Assembly: GCF_000178975.2 (NCBI RefSeq)
Contig: NC_015064.1
Coordinates: forward strand, 434,001 to 498,000
From: Granulicella tundricola MP5ACTX9
GTDB taxonomy: Bacteria > Acidobacteriota > Terriglobia > Terriglobales > Acidobacteriaceae
Direction of reading: 5' to 3'
Length of the DNA stretch: 64,000 bases
Every line of letters starts with the position of its first letter. The first letter of the stretch is position 1. The notes beneath the pieces are model-generated. The model searched no databases. It was not told the DNA's origin and saw nothing but the letters and a program-made list of their open reading frames with translations. Made by a program: the position numbers and the translations under genes. Positions 8,608-17,308 of the stretch are shown here, in pieces.

Positions 8608-9846
8608 ATGGCAGAGGTTCAGCGGGAGGGAATGTACCTGGTGCTGCCGGTGCCGTTCCGGGTGGTGAACGGCGAGTACTTTGTTGAGGCGCAGGCCGCG
8701 AATGGGCTGGACCGTTGGGCGGATCACTTTGAGCGCCTGGTGGTGGCTGCGCCGGTGATTCCGGAGGAGATGGTCGCGAGGCTTTCCGGGTTTGTCTGGC
8801 GGAGCTTGAGTACGCTGGAGCATCGGACGCGGGTGATGGTGCAGGCGCTGCCGTGGGCTTACTCGCCAGGGACGTTTTTGCGGGAGATGAGGCGCGTGCG
8901 GCAGATGATGGCGGCCTCGATTGCGGGCGCGGAGCATCTGCAGTTTGCCATCGGCGGGCTGGTGGGGGATTGGGCTGCGGTGGCGGCGCTCGAAGCCAGG
9001 AAGCAGAAGCGGAAGTATGCGATCCATACCGACCGGGTGGAGCATGAGCTGATCCGGAAGACCGCGAAGGGGGCGTCGCTGATGCGGCGGCTGCGGGTGA
9101 TGGTGGAGGCTCCGTTGATGGAGCGGTATCACCGGTGGGTGATCGAGGGCTGCTCGCTGGGGCTGTGGCATGGGGATGACTGCTACAGGGCTTATGCACC
9201 GTGGTGCGACGAGAGTCACCTGGTGCATGACGTTCATACCAAGGCGAACGACCTGATTGGCGCGGTGGAGCTGGTGCAGAAGCTCGAGGACCTTGAACGC
9301 GAAGGAGCGTTGCGGGTCGTGTATGCGGGGCGGTTGGACCCCATGAAGGCTCCGCTGGAGTGGGTGTCGGCGATTGGGGCGGCGAGGGATGGCGGGGTGG
9401 AGCTGGAGGCGGTCTGGTATGGAGAGGGCGCGATGCTGGATGATGCTCGGCGGGAGAGTGTACGGGTGGGGCTGGAGAGGGTGATCCGTTTTGGCGGTTT
9501 TGTGGCGGACAGGGCGGCGATGCTGGAGCATCTGCGCGGGGCGCATGCACTGGTCTTCACGCATGTGACGCCGGAATCGCCGAGGATCTTGATTGAGGCG
9601 CTGGTCTCAGGGACGCCGATCCTGGGGTACGCCAATGCGTATGCGAAGAATCTGCTGGCGGGGAAGGGCGGGGGGGAGTTGGTGGAGGTGCATGACACCG
9701 GGGGCCTGGGGGCTTTGATTGCGGAGATGGCGCGTGACCGGACGAGACTACGGCGGCTGACGCTGGAGGCCGCGGCGAACGGGCGGCGCTTCACGGATGA
9801 GGCGGTCTTTGCGGAGCGGAGCAAGCTGGTGAAGCGGTTTGCCTAG
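8608..9846 (+). CDS. Glycosyltransferase, GT4-like family
   Basis: 412 residues. The C-terminal half shows the GT-B nucleotide-sugar site: VVYAGRLDPMKAPLEWVSAI (about residues 233-252), VIRFGGFV, and the E-x7-E-type stretch HVTPESPRILIEALVSGTPI. The N-terminal half is the acceptor domain and is less conserved. Expected to transfer a sugar to a lipid or glycan acceptor on the cytoplasmic side. I chose ATG 8608 over GTG 8566 because AGGAG is 7 nt upstream. It stands alone, convergent with the kinase-like gene. Confidence 0.82.
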   Translation: MAEVQREGMYLVLPVPFRVVNGEYFVEAQAANGLDRWADHFERLVVAAPVIPEEMVARLSGFVWRSLSTLEHRTRVMVQALPWAYSPGTFLREMRRVRQMMAASIAGAEHLQFAIGGLVGDWAAVAALEARKQKRKYAIHTDRVEHELIRKTAKGASLMRRLRVMVEAPLMERYHRWVIEGCSLGLWHGDDCYRAYAPWCDESHLVHDVHTKANDLIGAVELVQKLEDLEREGALRVVYAGRLDPMKAPLEWVSAIGAARDGGVELEAVWYGEGAMLDDARRESVRVGLERVIRFGGFVADRAAMLEHLRGAHALVFTHVTPESPRILIEALVSGTPILGYANAYAKNLLAGKGGGELVEVHDTGGLGALIAEMARDRTRLRRLTLEAAANGRRFTDEAVFAERSKLVKRFA

Positions 9847-9864
9847 CCTGACCGCGCTCAGCGT

Positions 9865-10689
9865 TTAGCGATTCCTGAGGGTGTCATACGGGAGCGCAAG
9901 CAGCTTGCTGACGAGGCCGGAGAGGCGCTGCAGCGGGGCTGAAAGGTCGTTGGCAAGGGCAGTGGCATCAGCAGCACTGTGACCCTCGGAGGCCAGGTAG
10001 ACGACGTTGGTGAGGCTCTGGAGCGGGTTGTTGATCTCGTGCGCCAGGGTGTGGGCCATGGCGGCTGCGGCTGTGTTGCTGGCCTGCTGCAGGAGGGTCT
10101 TCTGCTGGGACTGGTGGCGGACGGCCATGGCGGCGAAGTCGGCGAGAACCTGCATGAGCCGAAGGTCTTCGGAGTCGAACGCCTCCGGGCGGCCGTGCGC
10201 GACGACGTAGATGGTGCCGCGCGTGTCGTCTGCCTGCCACGGAAGCAGGAGGCCGTCGGTGACGACGGGGGCGGAGACGCCGAGGAGGTCGTAGAAGGGC
10301 TTGGTCACGCGGAAGAGCTGGGGGCGGCCGCGCTCCAGCGTAAGGGTGCAGGCGCTGGGATGGTGGGGGAGCGTGGCGTTGAGGAAGCCGGCGAACTCGC
10401 CTGCGGTGGCGACCCAGCGGTAGTAGTTTTCTTCGGTGCGGTTCTCCTGCTCGACGGAGATGCCCGCGCTGTCCGCGCCGCAGAGATCGATGGCGGCGTT
10501 GACGAGCTCCTGCAGGATGGTCTCGGGCGAGGAGACGAAGGCGTGGGTGAGGCGGCGCATGCCCTCCATCTGGACGGCCAGATCGCGGGTGTGGAGCTGG
10601 CGTGCAGTGAAGGATGGATCGGTGGAGAGTTCGAGCACCTCCAGGCCGGTGTCTACAGGTTGCTCCGGGCTGGGGTAAAGTGCGCTCAT
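9865..10689 (-). CDS. GAF domain protein with HisKA dimerisation helix, no ATPase domain
   Basis: 274 residues. The GAF sensor domain spans about residues 45-190 (VNAAIDLCGADSAGISVEQ, then LRLMQVLADFAAMAVRHQ). A HisKA-like helix follows with the H-box MAHTLAHEINNPLQSLTNVV. The protein ends about 45 residues later, with none of the N, G1, F or G2 boxes of a HATPase_c domain. It can offer a phospho-acceptor His but cannot phosphorylate it unaided. Either a split kinase component or a phosphotransfer protein. No response regulator lies beside it. Confidence 0.78.
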   Translation of the reverse strand: MSALYPSPEQPVDTGLEVLELSTDPSFTARQLHTRDLAVQMEGMRRLTHAFVSSPETILQELVNAAIDLCGADSAGISVEQENRTEENYYRWVATAGEFAGFLNATLPHHPSACTLTLERGRPQLFRVTKPFYDLLGVSAPVVTDGLLLPWQADDTRGTIYVVAHGRPEAFDSEDLRLMQVLADFAAMAVRHQSQQKTLLQQASNTAAAAMAHTLAHEINNPLQSLTNVVYLASEGHSAADATALANDLSAPLQRLSGLVSKLLALPYDTLRNR

Positions 10690-10742
10690 TAGAATGTTTG
10701 TACCACGTGGAAAGAGATGTTGGATATGTGAAAAGGATGCGG

Positions 10743-12524
10743 CTAAAAGGCCGGGAACGGCGGTTCCAATTCAACGTTGCGTATTCCCCGGACGGCGTTG
10801 GTGAGCCAGATTTCGTCGGCTGAGCGGAGGTCCGCGAGGGTGAGGATGGCTTGCTGGATGTGAGGCTGGGTTTCAAGCAGATGGCGGCGGTAGACGCCGG
10901 GGAGGACGCCGGATTCCAGAGGCGGGGTGCGCCAGAGCCCGCCGTGGCGGAGGAAGAGGTTGTGGATGGCTCCCTCGGTGAGGTGGCCTTGCTCGTTCTG
11001 GAAGATGGCGTCGATGCAACCCTGGGCGGTGGCGGCCTGGTGAGCCTGGTCGTAGAGGGCTCGGCGGGTGGTTTTGTGGCGGAGGAAGGGGTCGGTGGAC
11101 GTGACGGGCTTGGGCCAGAGCATGGCTTTGAGGGCAGGTGGGTCTGGGTGGATGGGGGCGGAGGTGAGGTTGATGCCGGTTCTGTTGAGGGTGAGGCGGA
11201 GTCTGGTGGGGGAGCTGGGGTCGGCTTGTTGCAGGGTCTTGAGGATCGCTTCGCGGTCAAAGGGGATTTTGAAGTGGTTGGCTGAGGCCTCGAGGCGGTC
11301 GAGGTGCAGGGGCAGGAGGGTGCAGGTGCCGTTCTCCCAGCGCATCGTCTCGATAAGGGTGGTGGGCGCTTCGCGGAGGAACTCGGCCTTGAGGAGGCAC
11401 TCGGCGTACTCGGCTGCGGGGTCTGAGTCGTAGGTGATGCCTGCGCCGATGCCCATCTCAAGCTGCTTTCCGTGGAGGACAGCGGTGCGGATGGCTACGC
11501 TGAAGACGGCTTCACCATGCGGCGAGAAGAAGCCGATGGAGCCGGTGTAGACGCCGCGATTGCGGGCCTCGAGCGTGCGGAGAAGCTGCATGGAGCGGAG
11601 CTTGGGTGCGCCGACGATGGAGCCGGCGGGGAAGAGCGCGGCGAAGAGGTCGTAGGGGGTGATCTCAGGCCGGAGTGTCGCGGAGATCTCGGTGGTCATC
11701 TGGAGCAGGGATGGGAGCGGCTCGACGTGGAAGAGCTTGTCGACGCGGACGCTGCCCATCTCCGCGATGCGGCCGAGGTCACTGCGCATGAGGTCCGCGA
11801 TCATCAGGTTTTCCGCGCGGTTCTTGGGGTCTGCGGCGAGGGTCTGGGCGTTGAGCGCGTCCTCTTCCGGGGTGCGGCCTCGGGGGGCAGTGCCCTTCAT
11901 GGGGCGGACGGTGATGTGGCGTTGGTCGAGGTGGAAGAAGAGCTCGGGCGATGCGGAGAGGATAGTTTGGCCGTCGCCGAGGTTGAGGAAGGCCCCGAAC
12001 TCGACCGGCTGGGTCTGCATCATGTGGGCGAAGAGCTCGGCTGGGGTGCCGGGGAGTTCGGCGAGGATGCGGTCTGTGAGGTTGAGCTGATAGGTGTCGC
12101 CGGCCTCGATCCAGCGGTGGATCTGGGCGATCTTCGCGGTGAAGGCTTCGGGCGTGATGTTGAAAGGCAGGTCATTGAGGCCGCTGGACGGGGCTTCCGG
12201 GGTGGGCCGCGCGGTGAAGAGGTTGGGGGCGGTGTAGAGGCCGAAGGCGGCGAGGGGGATCGGGCCCGGGACGTGCGGGACGGCTTTGGGTTCGAAGTGA
12301 AGGCCGCACTCGTAGGAGAGGTAGCCTGCGGCCCAGAGGCCTTCCGCCTGCGCAGTCTGAATGCGGGTGAAAAGGCCGGGGAGATCGTCCAGGGTGTGAA
12401 CTTCCAGCCACTCGACGGGGCTTTGGAAGAAGAAGGAGCGGGCGGAGCTGGGGCGGGAGTCTTCAAGCAGGATGGTCCGGGGCTGGCTGGCGGCGAGACG
12501 CCGCAAATTTGCTGTGTCGCTCAT
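10743..12524 (-). CDS. pabBC: Aminodeoxychorismate synthase PabB fused to 4-amino-4-deoxychorismate lyase PabC
   Basis: 593 residues. Residues ~1-350 are the chorismate-binding PabB domain (IEAGDTYQLNLTDRI, PMKGTAPRGRTPEEDAL, AGSIVGAPKLRSMQLL, GVYTGSIGFFSP). Residues ~385-593 are a class-IV aminotransferase-fold lyase (ending LTNAVRGIRNVEL). Together they convert chorismate and glutamine-derived ammonia to p-aminobenzoate for folate synthesis. The glutamine amidotransferase PabA is not in the window and must be elsewhere. The fused arrangement is known in several phyla. Confidence 0.93.
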   Translation of the reverse strand: MSDTANLRRLAASQPRTILLEDSRPSSARSFFFQSPVEWLEVHTLDDLPGLFTRIQTAQAEGLWAAGYLSYECGLHFEPKAVPHVPGPIPLAAFGLYTAPNLFTARPTPEAPSSGLNDLPFNITPEAFTAKIAQIHRWIEAGDTYQLNLTDRILAELPGTPAELFAHMMQTQPVEFGAFLNLGDGQTILSASPELFFHLDQRHITVRPMKGTAPRGRTPEEDALNAQTLAADPKNRAENLMIADLMRSDLGRIAEMGSVRVDKLFHVEPLPSLLQMTTEISATLRPEITPYDLFAALFPAGSIVGAPKLRSMQLLRTLEARNRGVYTGSIGFFSPHGEAVFSVAIRTAVLHGKQLEMGIGAGITYDSDPAAEYAECLLKAEFLREAPTTLIETMRWENGTCTLLPLHLDRLEASANHFKIPFDREAILKTLQQADPSSPTRLRLTLNRTGINLTSAPIHPDPPALKAMLWPKPVTSTDPFLRHKTTRRALYDQAHQAATAQGCIDAIFQNEQGHLTEGAIHNLFLRHGGLWRTPPLESGVLPGVYRRHLLETQPHIQQAILTLADLRSADEIWLTNAVRGIRNVELEPPFPAF

Positions 12525-12560
12525 GGCTTGCCCAATTCATTATCGAGTATCGGGCAAGGA

Positions 12561-13628
12561 TTATGGCTTACGGACGAGGCGAACGGGAAGATGCCTGGGG
12601 GAACGGAATCCCGAGCCGCCTTGCCATTCCACCGTCTGGCCGAGCGTGATCTGTTGGAAGGCCTGTGCGAGCGGGCGGGTGAGGAGGATGGCGGCCATGC
12701 GGATGAGGCTGGCTCCCACGCACGCATGAGCGCCCGCGCCAAGCGAGAGCTGGCCCGGTTCGCGCGAGGTGATATCGAGCGTCTTGGCGTTGGGGAAGCG
12801 GGCGGGATCGCGGTTGGCGGCGATGAGGCGAAGGATGATTCGGTCGCCCTGTCGGATGGTGGCGGGGCCGATCGCAAGATCCTGCGTGGCTTGCCGGAAG
12901 AGTATGCGGGTGAGCCCGGCGAAGCGAAGAAGCTCCTCAATGGCCTGGTCGGTGAGGTCGGGCTGGGTGTGGAGCAGGGTCCACTGCTCCGGGCGCAGAA
13001 ACAGGGCGTACCAGGCGTTGGCGATGAGGCAGGGCAGCGTGTAGGCGAGGGCGACGAAGCCTGAATCGCGCAGGGTTTCGGTGCGGGAGTGGAAGCAGCC
13101 CTGAAGCTGGGCGGTGGCAGTCTTTGCGGAGTCGCGCAGGGCGAGGTCGTAGGGCTCCGCGGCTGAGGCGGAGATGGGCTCGGCGATGCGGGCGTAGTGC
13201 GCCGCGTGAATGGGATCTATGCCGGTGACGAGGACGGCGAGCTCGAGACAAAGGGGGCTGAGATAGTCGGCCACGAGATCGACGGGCGCATCTTCCGGCA
13301 GGCTGGAGATGCGGGTTGCGATGGAGGGGGTGAGTTGGGCGGACCAGTCGCGAAGCTGGGCTGGGGAGAGAGCTTCCAGGGTTTCGGCGCGCATGGGACG
13401 GCGCGCGGATTGGTCCTCTGCGGTGCGGGGGCGTTTGGTGTGGGGGCCGGCGGGGGCGAGCGCGGAGGAGCGGAAGGCGGCGAGGACGTCTTCATGACGG
13501 CTGAGAACCCAGGCTCCGAGTGCGGCGTCGAAGCTGGGCGGCTCCGGGGCGGGTGGTTCTGGGGAGTCGAGTTGATCGCCGGGCCAGGACGGTATGAGGA
13601 GGTCGTTGCGCTGCATGGAGGTTCTCAA
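12561..13628 (-). CDS. Cytochrome P450, short form
   Basis: 355 residues (351 if the second ATG at 13616 is used), shorter than the usual ~400. The heme-ligand signature is LGAGAHACVGASL and the K-helix ExxR is EELLR. The I-helix position that normally reads AGxET is AYTLPC, so the acid-alcohol pair for oxygen activation is absent and a proline sits inside the helix. It is divergent from a radical SAM gene 87 bp away, perhaps a shared pathway. Substrate unknown; no ferredoxin partner seen. Confidence 0.85.
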   Translation of the reverse strand: MRTSMQRNDLLIPSWPGDQLDSPEPPAPEPPSFDAALGAWVLSRHEDVLAAFRSSALAPAGPHTKRPRTAEDQSARRPMRAETLEALSPAQLRDWSAQLTPSIATRISSLPEDAPVDLVADYLSPLCLELAVLVTGIDPIHAAHYARIAEPISASAAEPYDLALRDSAKTATAQLQGCFHSRTETLRDSGFVALAYTLPCLIANAWYALFLRPEQWTLLHTQPDLTDQAIEELLRFAGLTRILFRQATQDLAIGPATIRQGDRIILRLIAANRDPARFPNAKTLDITSREPGQLSLGAGAHACVGASLIRMAAILLTRPLAQAFQQITLGQTVEWQGGSGFRSPRHLPVRLVRKP

Positions 13629-13715
13629 ATTCAGTGTGCGGGTGCGGGTGGCGATATGGGTGTCTTGATTTTGTCTTTGTTTCGGTGAGGGGGCGGAGGG
13701 ATTTATACTTTAGGG

Positions 13716-14774
13716 ATGGCTGAGACGATTGCAAAAGCGCCTGATTCGAGGAAGTGGACGGCGCGGCGGCGTCTGATTGCGGCTACGCGGAAGATGCGGG
13801 AGCTGGGCTCGATTGGGTCCGCGCTGCTGGATACCGGGCACCCCTACATGGCGCACATTGTGCCGATGCGCCGCTGCAACCTGGCGTGTACGTACTGTAA
13901 CGAGTTCGACCAGACCTCCGATCCGGTGGAGATCGTGGAGATGGAACGGCGGATCGACGAGCTGGGACGGCTGGGCACGGCGGTCATTACGATCTCCGGC
14001 GGCGAACCTTTGCTGCATCCGGAGCTGGACCGCATCATCGCCCGCATCCGCAAGACCGGCGCGATTGCGGGCATGATCACCAACGGATACCTGCTGATGC
14101 CGGACCGGATTGAGCGGCTGAACAAGGCCGGGCTCGATCATATGCAGATCTCGATCGACAACGTGATGCCGGATGAGGTCTCGAAGAAGAGCCTCAAGGT
14201 GCTGGATGCGAAGCTGAAGATGTTGGCTCAGCACGCGGACTTTCATGTGAACATCAACTCCGTTGTCGGCGGCGGCATTGCCAACCCGACCGACGCGCTG
14301 ACGGTGAGCGAACGTGCGCTGGCGCTGGGGTTCTCGTCCACGATTGGCATTATCCATGACGGCAGCGGGCAGTTGAAGCCGCTGGGCGATGAGGAACGGA
14401 CGGTCTGGGACCGGGTACGGAAGCTGACGCGCCGGAGCTACAGCCGCTTCAACCATTTTCAGGAAGCGATTGCGAACGGAAAGCCGAACGACTGGCGTTG
14501 CCGTGCGGGTGCTCGGTACCTGTATATCTGTGAGTTTGGGTTGGTGCATTACTGCTCGCAGCAGCGGGGTTATCCCGGTGTGCCGCTGGCCGACTACAAG
14601 CGCGCCGACGTAAAGCGGGAGTTCCTGACGGAGAAGGGTTGTGCGCCGAACTGCACGATCTCCTGCGTCCATCAGGTGAGCTATATCGATCACTGGCGCG
14701 CACCGCAGGTGTTCAGCAATCATCCTCCGGGCGCGAAACACGGGGCACCGCCGGAGTTAGTCCAAATCCAGTAA
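13716..14774 (+). CDS. Radical SAM protein
   Basis: 352 residues. The iron-sulfur triad is CNLACTYCNEF (CxxxCxxC, about residues 48-55), followed by SAM-binding ISGGEPLLHPE. The C-terminal third carries further cysteines (CRAGARYLYIC, CSQQRG, CAPNCTISC), suggesting a second cluster, SPASM- or twitch-like. That layout is typical of enzymes acting on peptides, proteins or small metabolites; I cannot name the substrate. TATACT lies 6 nt before the ATG. I considered the hopanoid enzyme HpnH and rejected it because the N-terminal sequence does not fit. Confidence 0.85.
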   Translation: MAETIAKAPDSRKWTARRRLIAATRKMRELGSIGSALLDTGHPYMAHIVPMRRCNLACTYCNEFDQTSDPVEIVEMERRIDELGRLGTAVITISGGEPLLHPELDRIIARIRKTGAIAGMITNGYLLMPDRIERLNKAGLDHMQISIDNVMPDEVSKKSLKVLDAKLKMLAQHADFHVNINSVVGGGIANPTDALTVSERALALGFSSTIGIIHDGSGQLKPLGDEERTVWDRVRKLTRRSYSRFNHFQEAIANGKPNDWRCRAGARYLYICEFGLVHYCSQQRGYPGVPLADYKRADVKREFLTEKGCAPNCTISCVHQVSYIDHWRAPQVFSNHPPGAKHGAPPELVQIQ

Positions 14775-14807
14775 GGGTGGAGGCAGGTAGATCGTTTACG
14801 ATGTGCC

Positions 14808-16523
14808 ATGACCTTTCCGACATCGGTTCGTTCACCGGCCTTATCGCTGGCCGCAGTTGCCGTGCTGCTCAGTGCTCCGCCGCTGCGGGCGCAGGTTCCA
14901 GCCGCTGAGGCCAAAGGCTTCGCCACGATTCAGCAGGCGGAGCTCCGCACCGACCTCACCTATATCGCATCCGATGCCCTGGAAGGGCGGCTTAGTCTGC
15001 AGCCGGGGGACGAGGCTGCGACGAAGTGGGTTGCCGAGCAGTTCGCCAAGGCCGGGCTGAAGCCTGCCGGGCATGATGCGGCAGGGAAGCCCAGCTTCCT
15101 GCAGCCGTTCACCTTGATTGAGTATCGGCCGGATCGTGCGGCTTCCGTAATCACGTTGAAGCGTGCGGGCAAGACCACGGAATACCATGCGCCGCAGGCG
15201 TTTGGGGCTTACAAGAGCGCGGTCGATGTGACTGCGCCGGTGGTCTTTGCGGGCTTCGGAATTACGGCTCCGGAGCTGCACTATGACGACTACGCAAATC
15301 TGGATGCCAAGGGAAAGATCGTACTGATCTTCGACCATGAGCCTCAGGAAGATGATGCGCACTCGGTCTTCAACGGCACGGGGAATACCCGCTATGCGAC
15401 GGCTCGGGTGAAGGTGCTGAACGCGCAGGCGCATGGCGCGGTGGCGGTGCTGATTGTGGCGGAGCCGAACCGGAAGCATCTGACCAATGCGGAGCGGTCT
15501 GCGCGGATCGGGTCCAGCGCGGTGCGGCCGATTCAACTGCCGATCCAGGCGATCCAGGATGACGAGATTCATATCCCCTCCGGGCTGGTGCTGGATGCGG
15601 TGGCCGCTGAGCTGTTTGCGACCTCCGGGACGACTCCTGCCGCGGCCCAGACGATCATCGACCGCGACCTGAAGGCGCAGTCCATGCCGCTGCCGGATAC
15701 GACGCTGTCGCTGCATCTTCGCAACGTGTCCGAGCGCACAGGCGTGACGAACAACGTGGTCGCACTTCTGCCGGGCTCCGATCCGAAGCTGGCACCTGAG
15801 ACCATCTTGATCTCCGCGCATCATGACCATGACGGCGAGGCTGCATGCGCCGATCCGGCTCATCCGCCGGTGACCAATCCGCCCGACCCGCATCCCTGCC
15901 CGCAGATCTGGCATGGCGCGGATGATAACGGCTCGGGCACGGTGGGCGTGGTGGCTCTGGCGCGTGCGTTCGCGGAGAATCCCGTGAAGCCGAAGCGGTC
16001 TGTGCTATTCGTGGTCTTTGCCAGCGAGGAGCGTGGGCTGCTTGGAGCGTACTGGATGGCGGCGCATCCGCTGCGGCCGCTGGCGCTGACGCGTGCGCAG
16101 ATCAACTTCGACATGATCGGACGGGATGAGGCGGCGAGCCCGCAGACGGATGGGCTGATCGAGATTCCGAAGGATACGACCAACCGGCTGAATCTGATTG
16201 GCGCGCTGTACTCGCCGGACTACAACCGCACGGTCGTGGAGGCGAACAAGACGGTGGGGCTGACGCTGGACGATCGCTTCGATCATGAGTCCGCGTTGAA
16301 CGTCTTCTTCCGCTCAGACCAGTTTCCGTTTGTGCTGCACAATATCCCGGCGTTCTGGTGGTTCACGGGCTTCCACCCGGACTATCACCATACGACGGAT
16401 ACGGTGGACAAGATCGACTTTGTGAAGATGCAGAAGATCCTGCAACTGGCGTATCTATCGACGTGGCAATTCGCGACGGAGACTGCTCCGCCGCGATTCA
16501 TCGCAAACCCCGGATCGCGTTAA
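14808..16523 (+). CDS. M28 family zinc aminopeptidase with PA domain, exported
   Basis: 571 residues with a signal peptide (residues 1-27). A PA insert lies at about 130-260. Zinc-site residues are visible in SAHHDHDG, HGADDNGSGTVG, ASEERGLLG (catalytic Glu), FDMIGRDE and GFHPDYHHTTDTVD. Expected to release N-terminal amino acids from peptides in the periplasm. TACGAT is 5 nt before the ATG. The stop codon interleaves with that of the convergent next gene in the 4 bp TTAA. Confidence 0.9.
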   Translation: MTFPTSVRSPALSLAAVAVLLSAPPLRAQVPAAEAKGFATIQQAELRTDLTYIASDALEGRLSLQPGDEAATKWVAEQFAKAGLKPAGHDAAGKPSFLQPFTLIEYRPDRAASVITLKRAGKTTEYHAPQAFGAYKSAVDVTAPVVFAGFGITAPELHYDDYANLDAKGKIVLIFDHEPQEDDAHSVFNGTGNTRYATARVKVLNAQAHGAVAVLIVAEPNRKHLTNAERSARIGSSAVRPIQLPIQAIQDDEIHIPSGLVLDAVAAELFATSGTTPAAAQTIIDRDLKAQSMPLPDTTLSLHLRNVSERTGVTNNVVALLPGSDPKLAPETILISAHHDHDGEAACADPAHPPVTNPPDPHPCPQIWHGADDNGSGTVGVVALARAFAENPVKPKRSVLFVVFASEERGLLGAYWMAAHPLRPLALTRAQINFDMIGRDEAASPQTDGLIEIPKDTTNRLNLIGALYSPDYNRTVVEANKTVGLTLDDRFDHESALNVFFRSDQFPFVLHNIPAFWWFTGFHPDYHHTTDTVDKIDFVKMQKILQLAYLSTWQFATETAPPRFIANPGSR

Positions 16524-17251
16524 GCTCCGGGGGTGATGGTGGTCGCCTTGCCGTGGACGAAGGTGATCGTGACCGGGTGGCCTTCGTTGTAGAAGTCCAT
16601 GGTGCGGTCGCCGGGGGTATCGCCGTGCGGGGTGACGACCTGGCCGAGGGCCATCTCGGCCTGACGCTCGTTCATGCCGGGGACGGCCTTGTGCGCGTCG
16701 ATGCCTGCCCAGATCTCGGGCTTCCAGTAGTTGAAGAGCTGGTGCGGATCGTCGTAGAAGAAGATCTCGTCGGTCATGAAGTTGTAGCGGCCGTCCTCGT
16801 GATAACCGACGGGGACCGCATACTCGGTGGGCGCACCGGCCTTGGTGAAGACCAGCAGGACCTGCTTATCGCCGGCGGGGATGCGGAAGGCCGTCTTCTT
16901 GGGTGCGACCGCTTCAATCGCATCCTTCACCTCAAGCTTCTCCGCGCCGAGCAGGACGCCTTCGCTCTTGGCGAAGTCAACCTTGTGGCCCGTGTAAGGG
17001 AAGTAGTCCATCTGGCCGCCGGCTGAGACCCAGAGCGTGCGGCCCTTGAGGTCCTTGGCGTCCTTGAGCGAGTCCGGGTGCTCCTTCTTCAGGAAGACCA
17101 GGTCGTCCGGATCGCTCTTGTACTCTGCCTTCGCCACCGGGGCATCATCTGCATGGTTGCGATGGTGAATCCACGCGACCTCCGCGCCAGCCGCCACAAA
17201 CAACAACAATAGGGAACCTAACGCAACCTTCGGACCTGTCTTCATCGCCAT
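16520..17251 (-). CDS. Membrane-anchored protein with BamE/SmpA-like C-terminus, unknown function
   Basis: 243 residues. An N-terminal anchor or signal (VALGSLLLLFVAAGAEVAW) is followed by a soluble region. The last ~50 residues (GMNERQAEMALGQV, then TMDFYNEGHPVTITFVHGKA) have the helix-strand pattern of the SmpA/OmlA (BamE) domain, but no lipobox is present. AGGAG precedes the start by 8 nt. It may be an envelope protein; the BamE likeness is by pattern only. Confidence 0.65.
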   Translation of the reverse strand: MAMKTGPKVALGSLLLLFVAAGAEVAWIHHRNHADDAPVAKAEYKSDPDDLVFLKKEHPDSLKDAKDLKGRTLWVSAGGQMDYFPYTGHKVDFAKSEGVLLGAEKLEVKDAIEAVAPKKTAFRIPAGDKQVLLVFTKAGAPTEYAVPVGYHEDGRYNFMTDEIFFYDDPHQLFNYWKPEIWAGIDAHKAVPGMNERQAEMALGQVVTPHGDTPGDRTMDFYNEGHPVTITFVHGKATTITPGA

Positions 17252-17308
17252 GCAGTTCTCTCCTGAAACCTAAGATGCAATTCGACGGCTACCTTCAGGC
17301 GTCTACTC

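Noticed and set aside
11472-13064. A 530-codon open frame on the + strand across pabBC and the P450
   Set aside because: Gly/Glu/Ala/Asp-rich shadow with no motif; it spans two real genes on the other strand.
13716-14774. HpnH (hopanoid) identity for the radical SAM protein
   Set aside because: The N-terminal sequence and C-terminal Cys cluster do not fit HpnH, and no hopanoid genes are adjacent.
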